DNA of 64,000 bases from Acidaminococcus sp. (lineage in GTDB: Bacteria; Bacillota; Negativicutes; Acidaminococcales; Acidaminococcaceae): contig JAKVOM010000001.1 of the NCBI GenBank assembly GCA_022482815.1, forward strand, positions 930,001 through 994,000, written 5' to 3'. The notes below the pieces were generated by a model. That model had not been told where the DNA came from. It was given only the letters and a program-made list of their open reading frames with translations, and ran no database searches. The position numbers were made by a program, and so were the translations under genes. Of this stretch, positions 17,641-25,727 are shown piece after piece (position 1 is the first letter of the stretch; every line of letters starts with the position of its first letter).

Positions 17641-17670
17641 TTGTTAATGATTGAGCTTTTATGTTAGAAT
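17641..17670 (+). promoter_or_regulatory. Promoter of the decarboxylase alpha-subunit gene
   Basis: TTGTTA (17641-17646) and TAGAAT (17665-17670) are 18 nt apart, about 60 nt before the start codon. The upstream gap (17416-17640) has no supportable gene. Confidence 0.55.
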
Positions 17671-17728
17671 TGTGCTATTGCTTTAAGAGAATAGGACTGT
17701 ATGTTCTGTTGTCAGGGAGGTGCGTTAT

Positions 17729-19255
17729 TTGACTACAGCTGAAAAGATTCAGGATTTACTCGCACGTTATGAAAAGATCGAGGCCGGTGGTGGTGCCAAG
17801 AGAGTTGCCAAGCAGCATGATTCCGGTAAAATGACCGCACGGGAACGCATCGATGCTTTTCTGGATAAAGGAAGTTTTGTAGAACTCGATAAATTTGTTG
17901 AGCATCGCTGCTCTAATTTTGGCCAGGAAAAGAAATATCTGGCCGGTGACGGCGTAGTCACAGGGTATGGTACGGTAAACGGCCGTACGGTATTTGTCTA
18001 TGCCCAGGATTTTACCGTAGAAGGCGGCAGCCTTGGTGAAATGCATGCAAATAAGATTGCCAAGGTTCAGGCCATGGCACTCAAAGTAGGAGCTCCGATT
18101 GTTGGTATGTCCGATTCCGGTGGTGCCCGTATTCAGGAGGCTACGGATGCACTGGCCGGCTTTGGTAAGATGTTCATGCAGAACACCAAGGCATCCGGGG
18201 TTATTCCTCAGATTTCCGCTATTATGGGACCTTGTGCCGGCGGTGCGGTATACAGCCCGGCACTGACGGATTTCATCTACATGGTGAAAAAGAGCTCCAA
18301 GATGTTTATTACGGGGCCTGAGGTCGTAAAATCCGTTACGGGTGAAGACGTTGGTCAGGAAGACCTGGGCGGCACTTTTACTCACACCACGCGTTCCGGC
18401 GTTGCTGATTTCCCGGCGGAAAACGATGCGGACTGTTTGGAACAGATCCGTTATCTGTTGAGTTTCCTTCCGTCTAATAACCGTGAAAAACCGCCTGTGT
18501 ATGAAACTGGCGACAGTGCTTACCGGACGGATGAAAGTCTGAATACGATTGTTCCGGACGGATCCCATCTCCCGTACGATATGTACAAAGTAATCCGCAG
18601 CATCGTTGATAACGGTGAGTATGTAGAACCGCATAGAATGTATGCCCGCAATATCATTACCTGCCTTGCCCGCATGGACGGCAGCACGGTAGGTATCATT
18701 GCTAACCAGCCGCGCATCATGGCCGGTTGCCTTGATATTAACGCGTCCGATAAAGCGGCCCGTTTCATTCGTTTCTGCGACGCCTTCAATATTCCGCTGA
18801 TTAACATTGTTGATGTTCCGGGCTTCCTGCCGGGAACTGACCAGGAATACGGCGGCATTATCCGTCATGGTGCCAAGATGCTGTATGCATACTGCGAAGC
18901 CACGGTGCCGAAGATTACGCTGGTAACGCGTAAGGCTTACGGGGGTGCTTATCTGGCTATGTGTGCCCAGGATCTGGGTGCGGATCACGTCATTGCATGG
19001 CCGACAGCCGAAATCGCTGTCATGGGGCCTCAGGGCGCTGCCAAGATTATTTTCCGTCATGAAGACGACGTGGAAGCAAAGACCCAGGAATATATTCAGA
19101 ACTTTGCTACTCCGTACTATGCTGCCAAGCACGGTATGGTTGAAATGGTTATCGAACCGAAGGTTACTCGCCCGACGCTGATTAAAGCTCTGCGTATGTT
19201 AAAATCAAAGCAGGAAGACCGACCAGAAAAGAAACATGGTAACATTCCTCTGTGA
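17729..19255 (+). CDS. mmdA: methylmalonyl-CoA decarboxylase-type carboxyltransferase alpha subunit (GctM/MmdA-like)
   Basis: A 508-residue biotin-dependent carboxyltransferase, closely resembling Veillonella methylmalonyl-CoA decarboxylase alpha (about 509 residues) from TARERID near the N-terminus to the C-terminal KKHGNIPL. Acyl-CoA and carboxybiotin loops are visible in GAPIVGMSDSGGARIQEA, MGPCAGGAVYSPALTDF and AYGGAYLAM. It would move CO2 from an acyl-CoA to the biotin of GcdC. In A. fermentans the 3' end of such a gene (gctM) was reported just upstream of gcdDCB; here the gene is complete. The start is taken as TTG at 17729, 8 nt after gggagg; the GTG at 17720 lies inside that ribosome-binding site. 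It is a different protein from GcdA at 39394. Whether the substrate is methylmalonyl-CoA is not shown by sequence. Confidence 0.9.
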   Translation: MTTAEKIQDLLARYEKIEAGGGAKRVAKQHDSGKMTARERIDAFLDKGSFVELDKFVEHRCSNFGQEKKYLAGDGVVTGYGTVNGRTVFVYAQDFTVEGGSLGEMHANKIAKVQAMALKVGAPIVGMSDSGGARIQEATDALAGFGKMFMQNTKASGVIPQISAIMGPCAGGAVYSPALTDFIYMVKKSSKMFITGPEVVKSVTGEDVGQEDLGGTFTHTTRSGVADFPAENDADCLEQIRYLLSFLPSNNREKPPVYETGDSAYRTDESLNTIVPDGSHLPYDMYKVIRSIVDNGEYVEPHRMYARNIITCLARMDGSTVGIIANQPRIMAGCLDINASDKAARFIRFCDAFNIPLINIVDVPGFLPGTDQEYGGIIRHGAKMLYAYCEATVPKITLVTRKAYGGAYLAMCAQDLGADHVIAWPTAEIAVMGPQGAAKIIFRHEDDVEAKTQEYIQNFATPYYAAKHGMVEMVIEPKVTRPTLIKALRMLKSKQEDRPEKKHGNIPL

Positions 19256-19267
19256 TTTTGATATAAT
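19239..19267 (+). promoter_or_regulatory. Internal promoter of gcdDCB
   Basis: A perfect TATAAT at 19262-19267 lies just after the mmdA stop, with a weak -35 (GTAACA, 19239-19244) inside the mmdA 3' end. This matches the distinct gcdDCB transcript reported for A. fermentans, so the beta, gamma and delta subunits can be made without the mmdA product. Confidence 0.6.
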
Positions 19268-19299
19268 TCATTCATCAACAGGAAAGAGAGGTGACATTC

Positions 19300-19623
19300 A
19301 TGACTGAAAACCCTTGGTTAATTGCACTAATCAACATGACGATTGTGTTCGGCGTGCTGATTGTCCTGGGTATTCTGATGAAGATTATTTATTGGATTGA
19401 CCCGACAAAGAACAAGAAACCGCAGGCCAAAAAACCGGTTCCGGCTAAACCTGCTTCTGCAGCAGCTGCTGCAAGACAGGAAGAGGAAAAGGTGGCTGCT
19501 ATCGCAGCTGTATTAGCACTCGTACAAGATGAGGACGATGCAATGGCCGCGGCCCTGGCAGCTGCAATTGCCGAGCATAAGAAAAAGATGGAGCCGATGG
19601 CTCTGCCTCATCACTTTTTCTGA
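19300..19623 (+). CDS. gcdD: glutaconyl-CoA decarboxylase delta subunit
   Basis: A 107-residue small subunit, the same length as I recall for A. fermentans GcdD. One N-terminal transmembrane helix (about residues 6-31, LIALINMTIVFGVLIVLGILMKIIYWI) is followed by a Lys/Pro/Ala linker (residues 36-60) and an Ala-rich helical tail ending HHFF. Delta subunits of this family anchor the carboxyltransferase subunit to the membrane-bound beta subunit. The ATG at 19300 lies behind gagaggtgac; the GTG at 19291 overlaps that site. The gene heads gcdDCB. The delta subunit could serve both GcdA and the MmdA-like subunit. Confidence 0.93.
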   Translation: MTENPWLIALINMTIVFGVLIVLGILMKIIYWIDPTKNKKPQAKKPVPAKPASAAAAARQEEEKVAAIAAVLALVQDEDDAMAAALAAAIAEHKKKMEPMALPHHFF

Positions 19624-19647
19624 TAAACAGAGGAGGGCTGTTTATCA
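19621..19647 (+). other. Hairpin overlapping the gcdD stop, AGGAGG in its loop
   Basis: TGATAAACAG (19621-19630, beginning with the gcdD stop codon) pairs with CTGTTTATCA (19638-19647), leaving loop AGGAGGG. About 20 nt downstream is ATG-TGA (19658-19663), a start codon followed at once by a stop. This could set the ratio of the abundant biotin carrier to the other subunits. Confidence 0.5.
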
Positions 19648-19727
19648 GGGGAAAAGTATGTGAATGCCGCTTGAGCGGATAAAACAATAAACATCAAGCA
19701 AGTAAGGAAAATTAGGAGGTTATTGTA

Positions 19728-20171
19728 ATGAGAAAATTTAATGTAAACGTTAATGGTACTGTTTACCAAGTAGAAGTTGAAGAAGTTGGCGGCGCCGTTT
19801 CCGCTGCTCCTGTTGCTCCGGCTGCTCCTGCTGCCGCTGCTGCCCCTGCTGCTGCTCCTGTAGCTGCTGCTCCTGCCGCTGCTCCTGCTGCTGCTCCTGC
19901 ACAGGCTGCTCCTGCTGCTGCTCCTGCTCCTAAGAAGGAAGCTGCTGCTGCACCTGCCGGCTCTGTAACTGTAGAAGCTCCTATGCCTGGTAAGGTTCTG
20001 TCCGTTAACGTTAAACCCGGCGACAAAGTTGAAGCCGGTGATGTCCTGCTGATTCTGGAAGCTATGAAGATGCAGAACGAAATCATGGCTCCGGAAGACG
20101 GTACTGTTTCTGACGTCCGTGTAAGCGCTGGCGATACCGTTGCTACCGGTGACGTGATGGTTGTTCTCTAA
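19728..20171 (+). CDS. gcdC: glutaconyl-CoA decarboxylase gamma subunit, biotin carrier
   Basis: A 147-residue biotin carrier protein. The N-terminal 20 residues form a short beta segment. Residues about 26-68 are almost only alanine and proline, a flexible arm. The C-terminal biotinyl domain carries EAMKM with the acceptor lysine at 114. The arm swings carboxybiotin from the carboxyltransferase (GcdA or the MmdA-like subunit) to the Na+-pumping beta subunit. In A. fermentans the arm is likewise about 50 residues of Ala/Pro. The ATG at 19728 follows attaggaggttattgta, a strong ribosome-binding site that fits the need for excess carrier. The repetitive gctgctcctg-type DNA here is prone to length change. 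Confidence 0.95.
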   Translation: MRKFNVNVNGTVYQVEVEEVGGAVSAAPVAPAAPAAAAAPAAAPVAAAPAAAPAAAPAQAAPAAAPAPKKEAAAAPAGSVTVEAPMPGKVLSVNVKPGDKVEAGDVLLILEAMKMQNEIMAPEDGTVSDVRVSAGDTVATGDVMVVL

Positions 20172-20208
20172 TCTCACGCCACCTGCTTAATAAGGAGGAC
20201 GTAAGAAT

Positions 20209-21339
20209 ATGGATGCTTTTCTTGTAGCTCTGCAGTCTATTATCACAGACAGCGGATTTACAGCTTTTACGATGGGCAATGCCATCATGATGCTGGTAGG
20301 CTGCATCCTGCTCTACCTTGCCATTGTAAAAGGGTTTGAACCGCTGCTTCTGACCCCGATTGCCTTCGGGTGCCTGCTGGCTAATATTCCTAAAACCGGG
20401 TTCGAAACCGATCCTGGTGTTATGAAGCTGATCCTGGCTGGTATCAAATACGAAGTCTTCCCTCCGCTCATTTTCATGGGCGTAGGTGCTATGACTGACT
20501 TTGGCCCACTGATTGCTAACCCGAAGACGCTGCTCCTTGGTGCTGCTGCTCAGGCCGGCGTGTTCGTAGCGCTGCTGGGTGCCATGCTGCTGGGCTTCAA
20601 TGTCCGCGAAGCTGCTGCTATCGGTATCATTGGCGGTGCTGATGGCCCGACTTCCATTTATCTGGCCACTAAGATGGCTCCTCATCTGTTAGGTGCAATC
20701 GCTGTTGCCGCTTATTCCTACATGTCTTTGGTCCCTCTGATTCAGCCGCCTATTATGAAGCTGTTTACTTCCAAAGAAGACCGTAAGATTAAGATGGCTC
20801 AGCTGCGTACGGTTTCCCACTTTGAAAAAGTGGTATTCCCGATTGTCTGCACCATTTTCATTTCCCTGCTTCTGCCTTCCGTATGCTCTCTGATCGGTAT
20901 GCTGATGCTGGGTAACCTCTTCACCGAAGCTGGCTGCCTCGGACGTTTGTCCGATACGGCTCAGAACGCTTTGATGAACACCGTTACTATCATGCTGGCA
21001 ACTGGTACAGGTCTTACCATGAAGGCTGAAAGCTTCCTGACTTATCAAACCATCCTGATTATCTTCCTGGGTCTGGTTGCCTTTGCCGGTGGTACCGCCG
21101 CTGGTGTTATCTTTGGTAAACTTATGTGCATCCTTGACCACGGCAAGACGAATCCGCTGATTGGCAGCGCCGGCGTATCTGCCGTTCCTATGGCTGCCCG
21201 CGTATCTCAGGTTGTAGGTCAGAAAGCCAACCCAAGTAATTTCCTGTTGATGCATGCTATGGGCCCGAACGTGGCTGGCGTTATCGGTACGGCTGTTGCC
21301 GCCGGTACGATGTTGGCTATGATTGGACCTGCAAAATAA
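20209..21339 (+). CDS. gcdB: glutaconyl-CoA decarboxylase beta subunit, Na+-translocating
   Basis: A 376-residue integral membrane protein with about 11 hydrophobic segments. It decarboxylates carboxybiotin and uses the energy to export Na+. The family signature [17 protein letters not shown] is near residues 142-160; its Asp is among the residues linked to Na+ transport in homologous oxaloacetate decarboxylase. A second polar stretch, [20 protein letters not shown], is near the C-terminus. The ATG at 20209 follows taaggaggacgtaag. The gene ends the operon, with a strong terminator 11 nt later. The protein should be shared by whichever alpha subunit is present. Confidence 0.96.
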   Translation: MDAFLVALQSIITDSGFTAFTMGNAIMMLVGCILLYLAIVKGFEPLLLTPIAFGCLLANIPKTGFETDPGVMKLILAGIKYEVFPPLIFMGVGAMTDFGPLIANPKTLLLGAAAQAGVFVALLGAMLLGFNVREAAAIGIIGGADGPTSIYLATKMAPHLLGAIAVAAYSYMSLVPLIQPPIMKLFTSKEDRKIKMAQLRTVSHFEKVVFPIVCTIFISLLLPSVCSLIGMLMLGNLFTEAGCLGRLSDTAQNALMNTVTIMLATGTGLTMKAESFLTYQTILIIFLGLVAFAGGTAAGVIFGKLMCILDHGKTNPLIGSAGVSAVPMAARVSQVVGQKANPSNFLLMHAMGPNVAGVIGTAVAAGTMLAMIGPAK

Positions 21340-21350
21340 GGTCGGTCTTG

Positions 21351-21388
21351 AACAACGTCCTTCCCAAATGGGAAGGACGTTGTTTTTT
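21351..21388 (+). terminator. Terminator after gcdB
   Basis: AACAACGTCCTTCCC (21351-21365) pairs perfectly with GGGAAGGACGTTGTT (21370-21384) and is followed by more Ts. Confidence 0.93.
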
Positions 21389-21495
21389 ATATTAATTAAG
21401 GGGCTGTCGCAAGTGACCGATTTTTAATCCCTGAAATAACTTGCTAAAGGCCCCAATTTGCCTTATTTTTTAGTTGAATATGTTTTGAGATGAAA

Positions 21496-21545
21496 AAAGG
21501 GCGCACGAAATTAAGCAACCCTAAGTTGCTTTTTTCGAGCGCTCT
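21496..21545 (-). terminator. Hairpin after the transposase gene
   Basis: An imperfect inverted repeat centred on AGCAAC...GTTGCT, with flanking GCGC pairs, lies just beyond the transposase stop (minus strand). It ends in a T run in that direction and probably terminates the transposase transcript. Confidence 0.5.
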
Positions 21546-21556
21546 TTTTGTATCTT

Positions 21557-23185
21557 TTAGGCCTCTTTTTTCAGCGGATACAAGTGCAAATCCTCTTTGC
21601 CGTCTTGAACTTTGTGATGAACCTTCAAGACATTCCGTGCCATGGCACATATTCCCACTGTTACCAGGGCATTTCCTTTGCCTCGGGTTTCTAGTCTTCT
21701 GACATTTAATGAATCCTTGAGATCCGCAAAGGCTCCTTCTGCCTGTATACTGCGGTTCATCCTCAGTTCCTTACCATATTCGGAAGTAATGTTCTTCAGG
21801 GATTCTGCCCTCAATGCAGCAAAATTCTTCGAGACCACTAATTTCTTGTTTCTTTTCTCCATGGGTGTCCTGCAATTGTTCCCATGGATGCACTGTTCCT
21901 TGTAGGGACAACCGCTGCAGTCCTTACATTCGTAATATGTTTTCTCTGACACATATCCCGACCGGTTCTTTACCTGGGTTACTTTGCTGACTTTCAGCAG
22001 TCTCCTGCCTTTACAGATATACATGTCTTGATCAGGCAAATATGTCATGTTTTCTGCTTTGCCGATGTCGTTCTTATACTTTTTCCTCTTGCTTCTTTCA
22101 TAATTGTTAGGCTTGATATATGAAGTATACTGATTCTTCTTCAGCCAGACCAAGTTCTCTTCGCTTTCATAGCCTGCATCGGCTACAATGTTTGCAAATT
22201 TCTGACCGAAGTGGGCTTCAAATCCTTCAAGAAAAGGAATGAGTGTCCGCATGTCTGTTGGATGTGCACTTACATCTGCAAACAAGGTAAAACCGGAATT
22301 GTTTGCATATTGGACATTGTATCCCGGCTTTAAGGCGCCATTAAGCATGGCGTCTTCTTTCATCCTCATAAAGGTAGCATCCGGGTCTGTTTTGGCAAAG
22401 CTGTTCCGTTCCCCACAGATATGAAGCTGCTTCGTATACACCTTAAGCCGTTTGAGATAGTTAGCTAAAATCTCATAGTACTTCTGTAGGATGGTCTTTC
22501 TTTTCCCACATCCGTGAACAAACTCGATTCCCTCAGCCCGCTTTATGACAAGCAGTTTTTTTAGGAGCTTCTTTAAATGACGGATGTGGAAAGTGTTTCC
22601 GTAACAGACCTTGATTCCGAAACGTTCCTCGATTTCGGGAACCAGTTGCTCCAGTTTCTCTATGAGTTTGTTCTGGCTGCCTAAGACTCTGTTTTTCCAA
22701 ACAAATTTGTATTTGTTTGCCACAGATTCAATTTTTGTCCCATCGATGAACAGGCTATCCAGCGTGATGAACCCGCGAGCCAGCAGCCATTTATCCATCT
22801 GAATCATGAGCTCCTTGATACATGGTTTTAGATGGAGGGAACAAAATCTTGCAATGGTTGCATTATCCGGAGCTTTTTTCCCATCTAAGAGGAACATGAA
22901 ATGAGTGTCTCTTTTACAGGATTGCTCTATCTTACGCGAACCACGAATTCCTTCCATACATGCATAAATGACGATTTCCAGCAGCTGAATTGGTGACGTT
23001 AATTTATTTTCGACATGAGAATACGTGTCATACAATGCCTTTACATCCATCCCTTCTACCATGGCACGCACCAAGCGAACAGGATCGTCATTAGGGATTT
23101 GTACTTCAAAATTTAGAGGAAGAAAAAGTTGATAAGAACTGCCAATTTTTGTATAATCCTTTTGTGTAGGTTTCTTTTTTGGCAT
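21557..23185 (-). CDS. IS1182 family DDE transposase
   Basis: A 542-residue transposase with no frame breaks. Candidate DDE residues lie in LFIDGTKIES, NIVADAGYESEENL and QAEGAFADLKDSLNVRRLETRG. A Cys-rich insertion (CKDCSGCPYKEQC) precedes the last motif, as is usual in this family. The N-terminal part (FLPLNFEVQIPNDDPVRLVRAMVEGMD) and the CMEGIRGSRKIEQ segment are also family-typical. The ATG at 23185 is preceded on the minus strand by a region with a strong hairpin at 23202-23236 that would block outside transcription. The gene looks potentially active. No second copy occurs in the window. Confidence 0.93.
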   Translation of the reverse strand: MPKKKPTQKDYTKIGSSYQLFLPLNFEVQIPNDDPVRLVRAMVEGMDVKALYDTYSHVENKLTSPIQLLEIVIYACMEGIRGSRKIEQSCKRDTHFMFLLDGKKAPDNATIARFCSLHLKPCIKELMIQMDKWLLARGFITLDSLFIDGTKIESVANKYKFVWKNRVLGSQNKLIEKLEQLVPEIEERFGIKVCYGNTFHIRHLKKLLKKLLVIKRAEGIEFVHGCGKRKTILQKYYEILANYLKRLKVYTKQLHICGERNSFAKTDPDATFMRMKEDAMLNGALKPGYNVQYANNSGFTLFADVSAHPTDMRTLIPFLEGFEAHFGQKFANIVADAGYESEENLVWLKKNQYTSYIKPNNYERSKRKKYKNDIGKAENMTYLPDQDMYICKGRRLLKVSKVTQVKNRSGYVSEKTYYECKDCSGCPYKEQCIHGNNCRTPMEKRNKKLVVSKNFAALRAESLKNITSEYGKELRMNRSIQAEGAFADLKDSLNVRRLETRGKGNALVTVGICAMARNVLKVHHKVQDGKEDLHLYPLKKEA

Positions 23186-23201
23186 ATTTAAATTCTACAC
23201 C

Positions 23202-23236
23202 AAGGCGCGGTCTCATTCAATGAGGCCGCGCCTTGC
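23202..23236. terminator. Bidirectional hairpin upstream of the transposase gene
   Basis: CAAGGCGCGG...CCGCGCCTTG with further pairing inside (CTCATT/AATGAG) forms a stable stem just before the transposase start. Such stems often shield IS transposase genes from read-through. Confidence 0.6.
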
Positions 23237-23292
23237 TTTTACCTTGTTTTTGATACAAAAGGGGCCGTCGCAAAATGCGACAGTCCCATTCC

Positions 23293-23351
23293 TCTGCCAC
23301 CTCCTTCCACGAAGTCGGAAGGAGGAGAATCGCGCAGCGATGGAGGATAGT
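23293..23351. repeat. Dispersed repeat copy 1 (CTCCTT-C-ACG-AGTCGG-AGGAG type)
   Basis: The segment ends in GATGGAGGATAG and contains an inverted CTCCTTCC/GGAAGGAG core. It closely resembles 44647-44702. The DNA from 23352 to about 23760 has no gene I can support. Confidence 0.55.
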
Positions 23352-23765
23352 TTTTAGGTTTTATATCATATTTCACTTGAATCAAAAGCTTTAACACACT
23401 GTCGCAGACGAGGCTATATGCCATAGGCCAAAAGCGCTTTTTATTTTTTCACAGCTTCTTACCCATAAACAGACGGAGGGGGTTGGAAAGATACTGCCGC
23501 CGTGGGACGCCAGCCGCAGACAGGATTGGAGAAAGTAAACCAATAAACCGGTTTGCAGTGAACTAAAAGGCTGACTGCTGCCTGTATTCTCTTTTCAGAA
23601 TCAGCTAAGGCAGATGTTTGCAGGATTGTACTAACCACCACACGCTAACCACTTTTTGTTCAGAGAGGGCAGGCTAATGATTATATGCACTTTTTTATGT
23701 TTTTGCTGTCTCTCTCTTCCAATTTCGTGTCAAACTGATTTCCAGTATGAAAACTGTGCAAAGTT

Positions 23766-23774
23766 TGTTATAAT
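23766..23774 (+). promoter_or_regulatory. Extended -10 promoter of the membrane-protein gene
   Basis: TGtTATAAT at 23766-23774 is an extended -10 element without a good -35. It lies about 84 nt before the next start codon. Confidence 0.45.
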
Positions 23775-23857
23775 AAAATGATGTCTCTAAGAGAGTGTAT
23801 TTTTTCTGCCTGAAGTAACCCATTTTTGTTCGGGCAATGTACAATGAGGAGCAGTTC

Positions 23858-24358
23858 ATGGAAAAAGAAATCAAAGAAATGTCAACAGTCAGCCCGGCAC
23901 GCCGGCCGTTCCAATACGTGGCACTGGCACTTATTGTGCTGGATTTTGTTTATGAAGGTTATCGTACTTTCGGACTTTACGAGTTCAGCCTTTTGGGCTG
24001 GGGATATGCTGTTCTTTTTCTGGCCCTCTGGCTGTGGCGCTGTGCGTTCCAATATTCCTATGCGCTGACGGATCGGTCTTTTACTGTCATTATGTTCGGT
24101 CTTGGTATCGAACGACGGATGACTATTCCCTTTGCGGATATGGAAAGCTTCAGTAATCACTACAAGAAGCGGTTCTTCCGTAAAACAAAGGTCAGTATGT
24201 ATACTTACCGCTATTCGTCGCTGGATGGGAATCCGGTCAGAATTCTGGTGTACCGTCACGGAACAAAGCTGCGCGGATTGCTCTTTAAATGCAGTGACAC
24301 TATGATCGATGAACTGCGCCGGCGCTATCCGGATCGCTTTATCGATCTCACAAGTTGA
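23858..24358 (+). CDS. membrane protein with PH-like C-terminal domain, function unknown
   Basis: A 166-residue protein with two predicted membrane segments (about 20-40 and 47-68: YVALALIVLDFVYEG and GWGYAVLFLALWLW). They are followed by a cytoplasmic part that starts YALTDRSFTVIMFGLGIERRMTIPFADMESF, a pattern seen in bacterial PH-like domains. I cannot assign a function. The ATG at 23858 is chosen because aatgaggagcag precedes it; an ATG at 23837 would add seven residues. The stop overlaps the next reading frame closely, and the gene leads a run including RseC-like, DUF4321, maf and radC genes. Confidence 0.65.
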   Translation: MEKEIKEMSTVSPARRPFQYVALALIVLDFVYEGYRTFGLYEFSLLGWGYAVLFLALWLWRCAFQYSYALTDRSFTVIMFGLGIERRMTIPFADMESFSNHYKKRFFRKTKVSMYTYRYSSLDGNPVRILVYRHGTKLRGLLFKCSDTMIDELRRRYPDRFIDLTS

Positions 24359-24372
24359 TTAAGAGGTGGATT

Positions 24373-24813
24373 GTGACGTATTTTGTAGGTAAAGTGGTTT
24401 CGCGGAATGGGCAGCGTGCGACGGTATCTGTCGAACGCAAGAAAACTGATGGTACCAACGTGCCGCGTTTTCTTGACTGCTGGAACGTCTGTGAAGCAAA
24501 ACCGGGAGCCCGCGTCCGTGTAGAACGGCAGACGCTTGACGAAAGTAAGGGAAAGTGGATCGTGCGTGGAATTCCGATTCTCTGTATTCTGGCCGGAGCG
24601 GCCTTTGGCAAAGCGGTTTCCCATTATTTGCCGCTGAATCCATGGATAACCATCGCTTTGAGTACACTTATCTGGCTGCTCATTGGCTGGAACTATGCCC
24701 ATACTTTTGCCCGTGATGTTTCACACCGCGGTGAGCAGTGGTCTATTACGGGTTATTACAGTGAAGGGGAGATTCCCGACGAGGAGAAAGCGGGAAAAGA
24801 CGGGGTGAAGTAA
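24373..24813 (+). CDS. SoxR-reducing/RseC family protein
   Basis: A 146-residue protein resembling the RseC/MucC family. An N-terminal beta domain (GKVVSRNGQRATVSVER to CWNVCEAKPGARVRVE) is followed by two hydrophobic segments (residues about 66-80 and 90-108). In Rhodobacter and related bacteria, RseC proteins work with the Rnf electron-transport complex to reduce SoxR; in E. coli RseC is linked to sigma-E control. No rnf gene is visible here. The GTG at 24373 is behind aagaggtgg. It ends one base before the next start, so it is co-translated with the DUF4321 gene. Confidence 0.65.
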   Translation: MTYFVGKVVSRNGQRATVSVERKKTDGTNVPRFLDCWNVCEAKPGARVRVERQTLDESKGKWIVRGIPILCILAGAAFGKAVSHYLPLNPWITIALSTLIWLLIGWNYAHTFARDVSHRGEQWSITGYYSEGEIPDEEKAGKDGVK

Positions 24814-24814
24814 C

Positions 24815-25081
24815 ATGTTTGGTTCCAAAAATAACTTTTGGTTTTTTCTGTTTCTTGCGGCGGGAGCGATTATCGGCGGTCTTTTGGGAGACGCGCTGCA
24901 GGCTTCCCAATTTTTCGGTGAGGGAACAGAATTTCTGGTTCATAAATACCAGGTACTTTCCATTCCGCCCGTAACGATTGATTTATATATTGCCCAATTG
25001 AGTGTAGGTTTTAGTTTTTCACCGAATCTGGTATCCATTATTGGGATGGTTCTTGCCATGATTCTGTTTAAGCATCTCTAA
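24815..25081 (+). CDS. DUF4321 family small membrane protein
   Basis: An 88-residue protein with an N-terminal hydrophobic helix (NFWFFLFLAAGAIIGGLLGDALQ) and a second one at the C-terminus (NLVSIIGMVLAMILFKHL). A central stretch, VTIDLYIAQLSVGFSFSPNLVSIIG, matches the DUF4321 pattern. Function is unknown. Genes of this family are often found just before maf/radC/mreB in Firmicutes, as here. The ATG at 24815 lies 1 nt after the previous stop; the gap to maf is 10 nt. Confidence 0.75.
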   Translation: MFGSKNNFWFFLFLAAGAIIGGLLGDALQASQFFGEGTEFLVHKYQVLSIPPVTIDLYIAQLSVGFSFSPNLVSIIGMVLAMILFKHL

Positions 25082-25091
25082 GGAGGAAGTC

Positions 25092-25727
25092 ATGAATGTA
25101 ATTTTGGCGTCGGCCTCCCCGCGGCGCCGGGCTTTGCTTCGGCAAGTCGGAATCAATCCGATTGTAAAAATAAGTCATGTCAAGGAATTTTCCTCGGCGG
25201 AGTCTCCGGAGGCTTTGGTCAGGGAGAACGCGCTGCTGAAAGGCCGGGCTGTAAGCCTTACCACAAATAAGCAGGATTTGGTCATCGCGGCGGATACAGT
25301 TGTCGCGCTGGATGGGAAAATCCTTGGTAAACCGCATTCTCCCGAAGAAGCGGCGGCCATGCTTGAGCTTTTGAGCGGCCGAACCCATCAGGTTCACACG
25401 GGACTTGCCGTTTTTTATCAGGGACAGGAAAAATGTCTGGTCGAAACGACGGATGTCACTTTTGCACCGTTGTCTCCGAAGCAGATCAAGTATTACGTCG
25501 CTTCCGGAGAACCGGCCGATAAGGCAGGGGCTTATGGCATTCAGGGTATTGCCGCCCTTTTTATTCCGGCAATCAGAGGATCCTACAGTAATGTAGTAGG
25601 GCTTCCGTTAGCAACACTATTCGCAGCATGTAACGCACTAGGAGTGAATTTTTATGACGCAGTACAAAATCAAAGATTTAGCACCGGAGGAACGCCCCCG
25701 GGAGCGTCTGATGACGCAGGGGCCTGA
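25092..25727 (+). CDS. maf: Maf family nucleotide pyrophosphatase
   Basis: A 211-residue Maf protein. It starts with the diagnostic ILASASPRRRALLRQVG and has AADTVVALDGKILGKP, GRTHQVHTGLAV and PADKAGAYGIQGIAALFI. Maf enzymes hydrolyse non-canonical or canonical nucleoside triphosphates to monophosphates and affect septation in Bacillus. The ATG at 25092 follows taaggaggaagtc. The last 25 or so residues (NQRFSTGGTPPGASDDAGA) lie in the 74-nt overlap with radC and look unlike the family core, so the original stop may have been lost. Confidence 0.93.
   Translation: MNVILASASPRRRALLRQVGINPIVKISHVKEFSSAESPEALVRENALLKGRAVSLTTNKQDLVIAADTVVALDGKILGKPHSPEEAAAMLELLSGRTHQVHTGLAVFYQGQEKCLVETTDVTFAPLSPKQIKYYVASGEPADKAGAYGIQGIAALFIPAIRGSYSNVVGLPLATLFAACNALGVNFYDAVQNQRFSTGGTPPGASDDAGA

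Larger units (their letters stand above)
21400..23287 (-). mobile_element. IS1182-type insertion sequence
   Basis: A single intact transposase gene is bounded by short terminal repeats. The left end reads GGGGCTGTCGCA (21400-21411); the right end read inward is GGGACTGTCGCA (23287-23276), 11 of 12 matching. The right side also forms a hairpin with GGGGCCGTCGCA (23261-23272). No clear target duplication is seen, so the exact ends are provisional. The element sits just past the gcdB terminator and breaks no recognisable gene. Confidence 0.7.

Noticed and set aside
17443-17667. 74-codon ORF between the hydrogenase-like gene and mmdA
   Set aside because: No ribosome-binding site or family likeness, and the mmdA promoter lies within its 3' end.
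21557-23185. Possible second IS copy or composite transposon
   Set aside because: No second transposase or matching terminal repeats occur anywhere else in the window.
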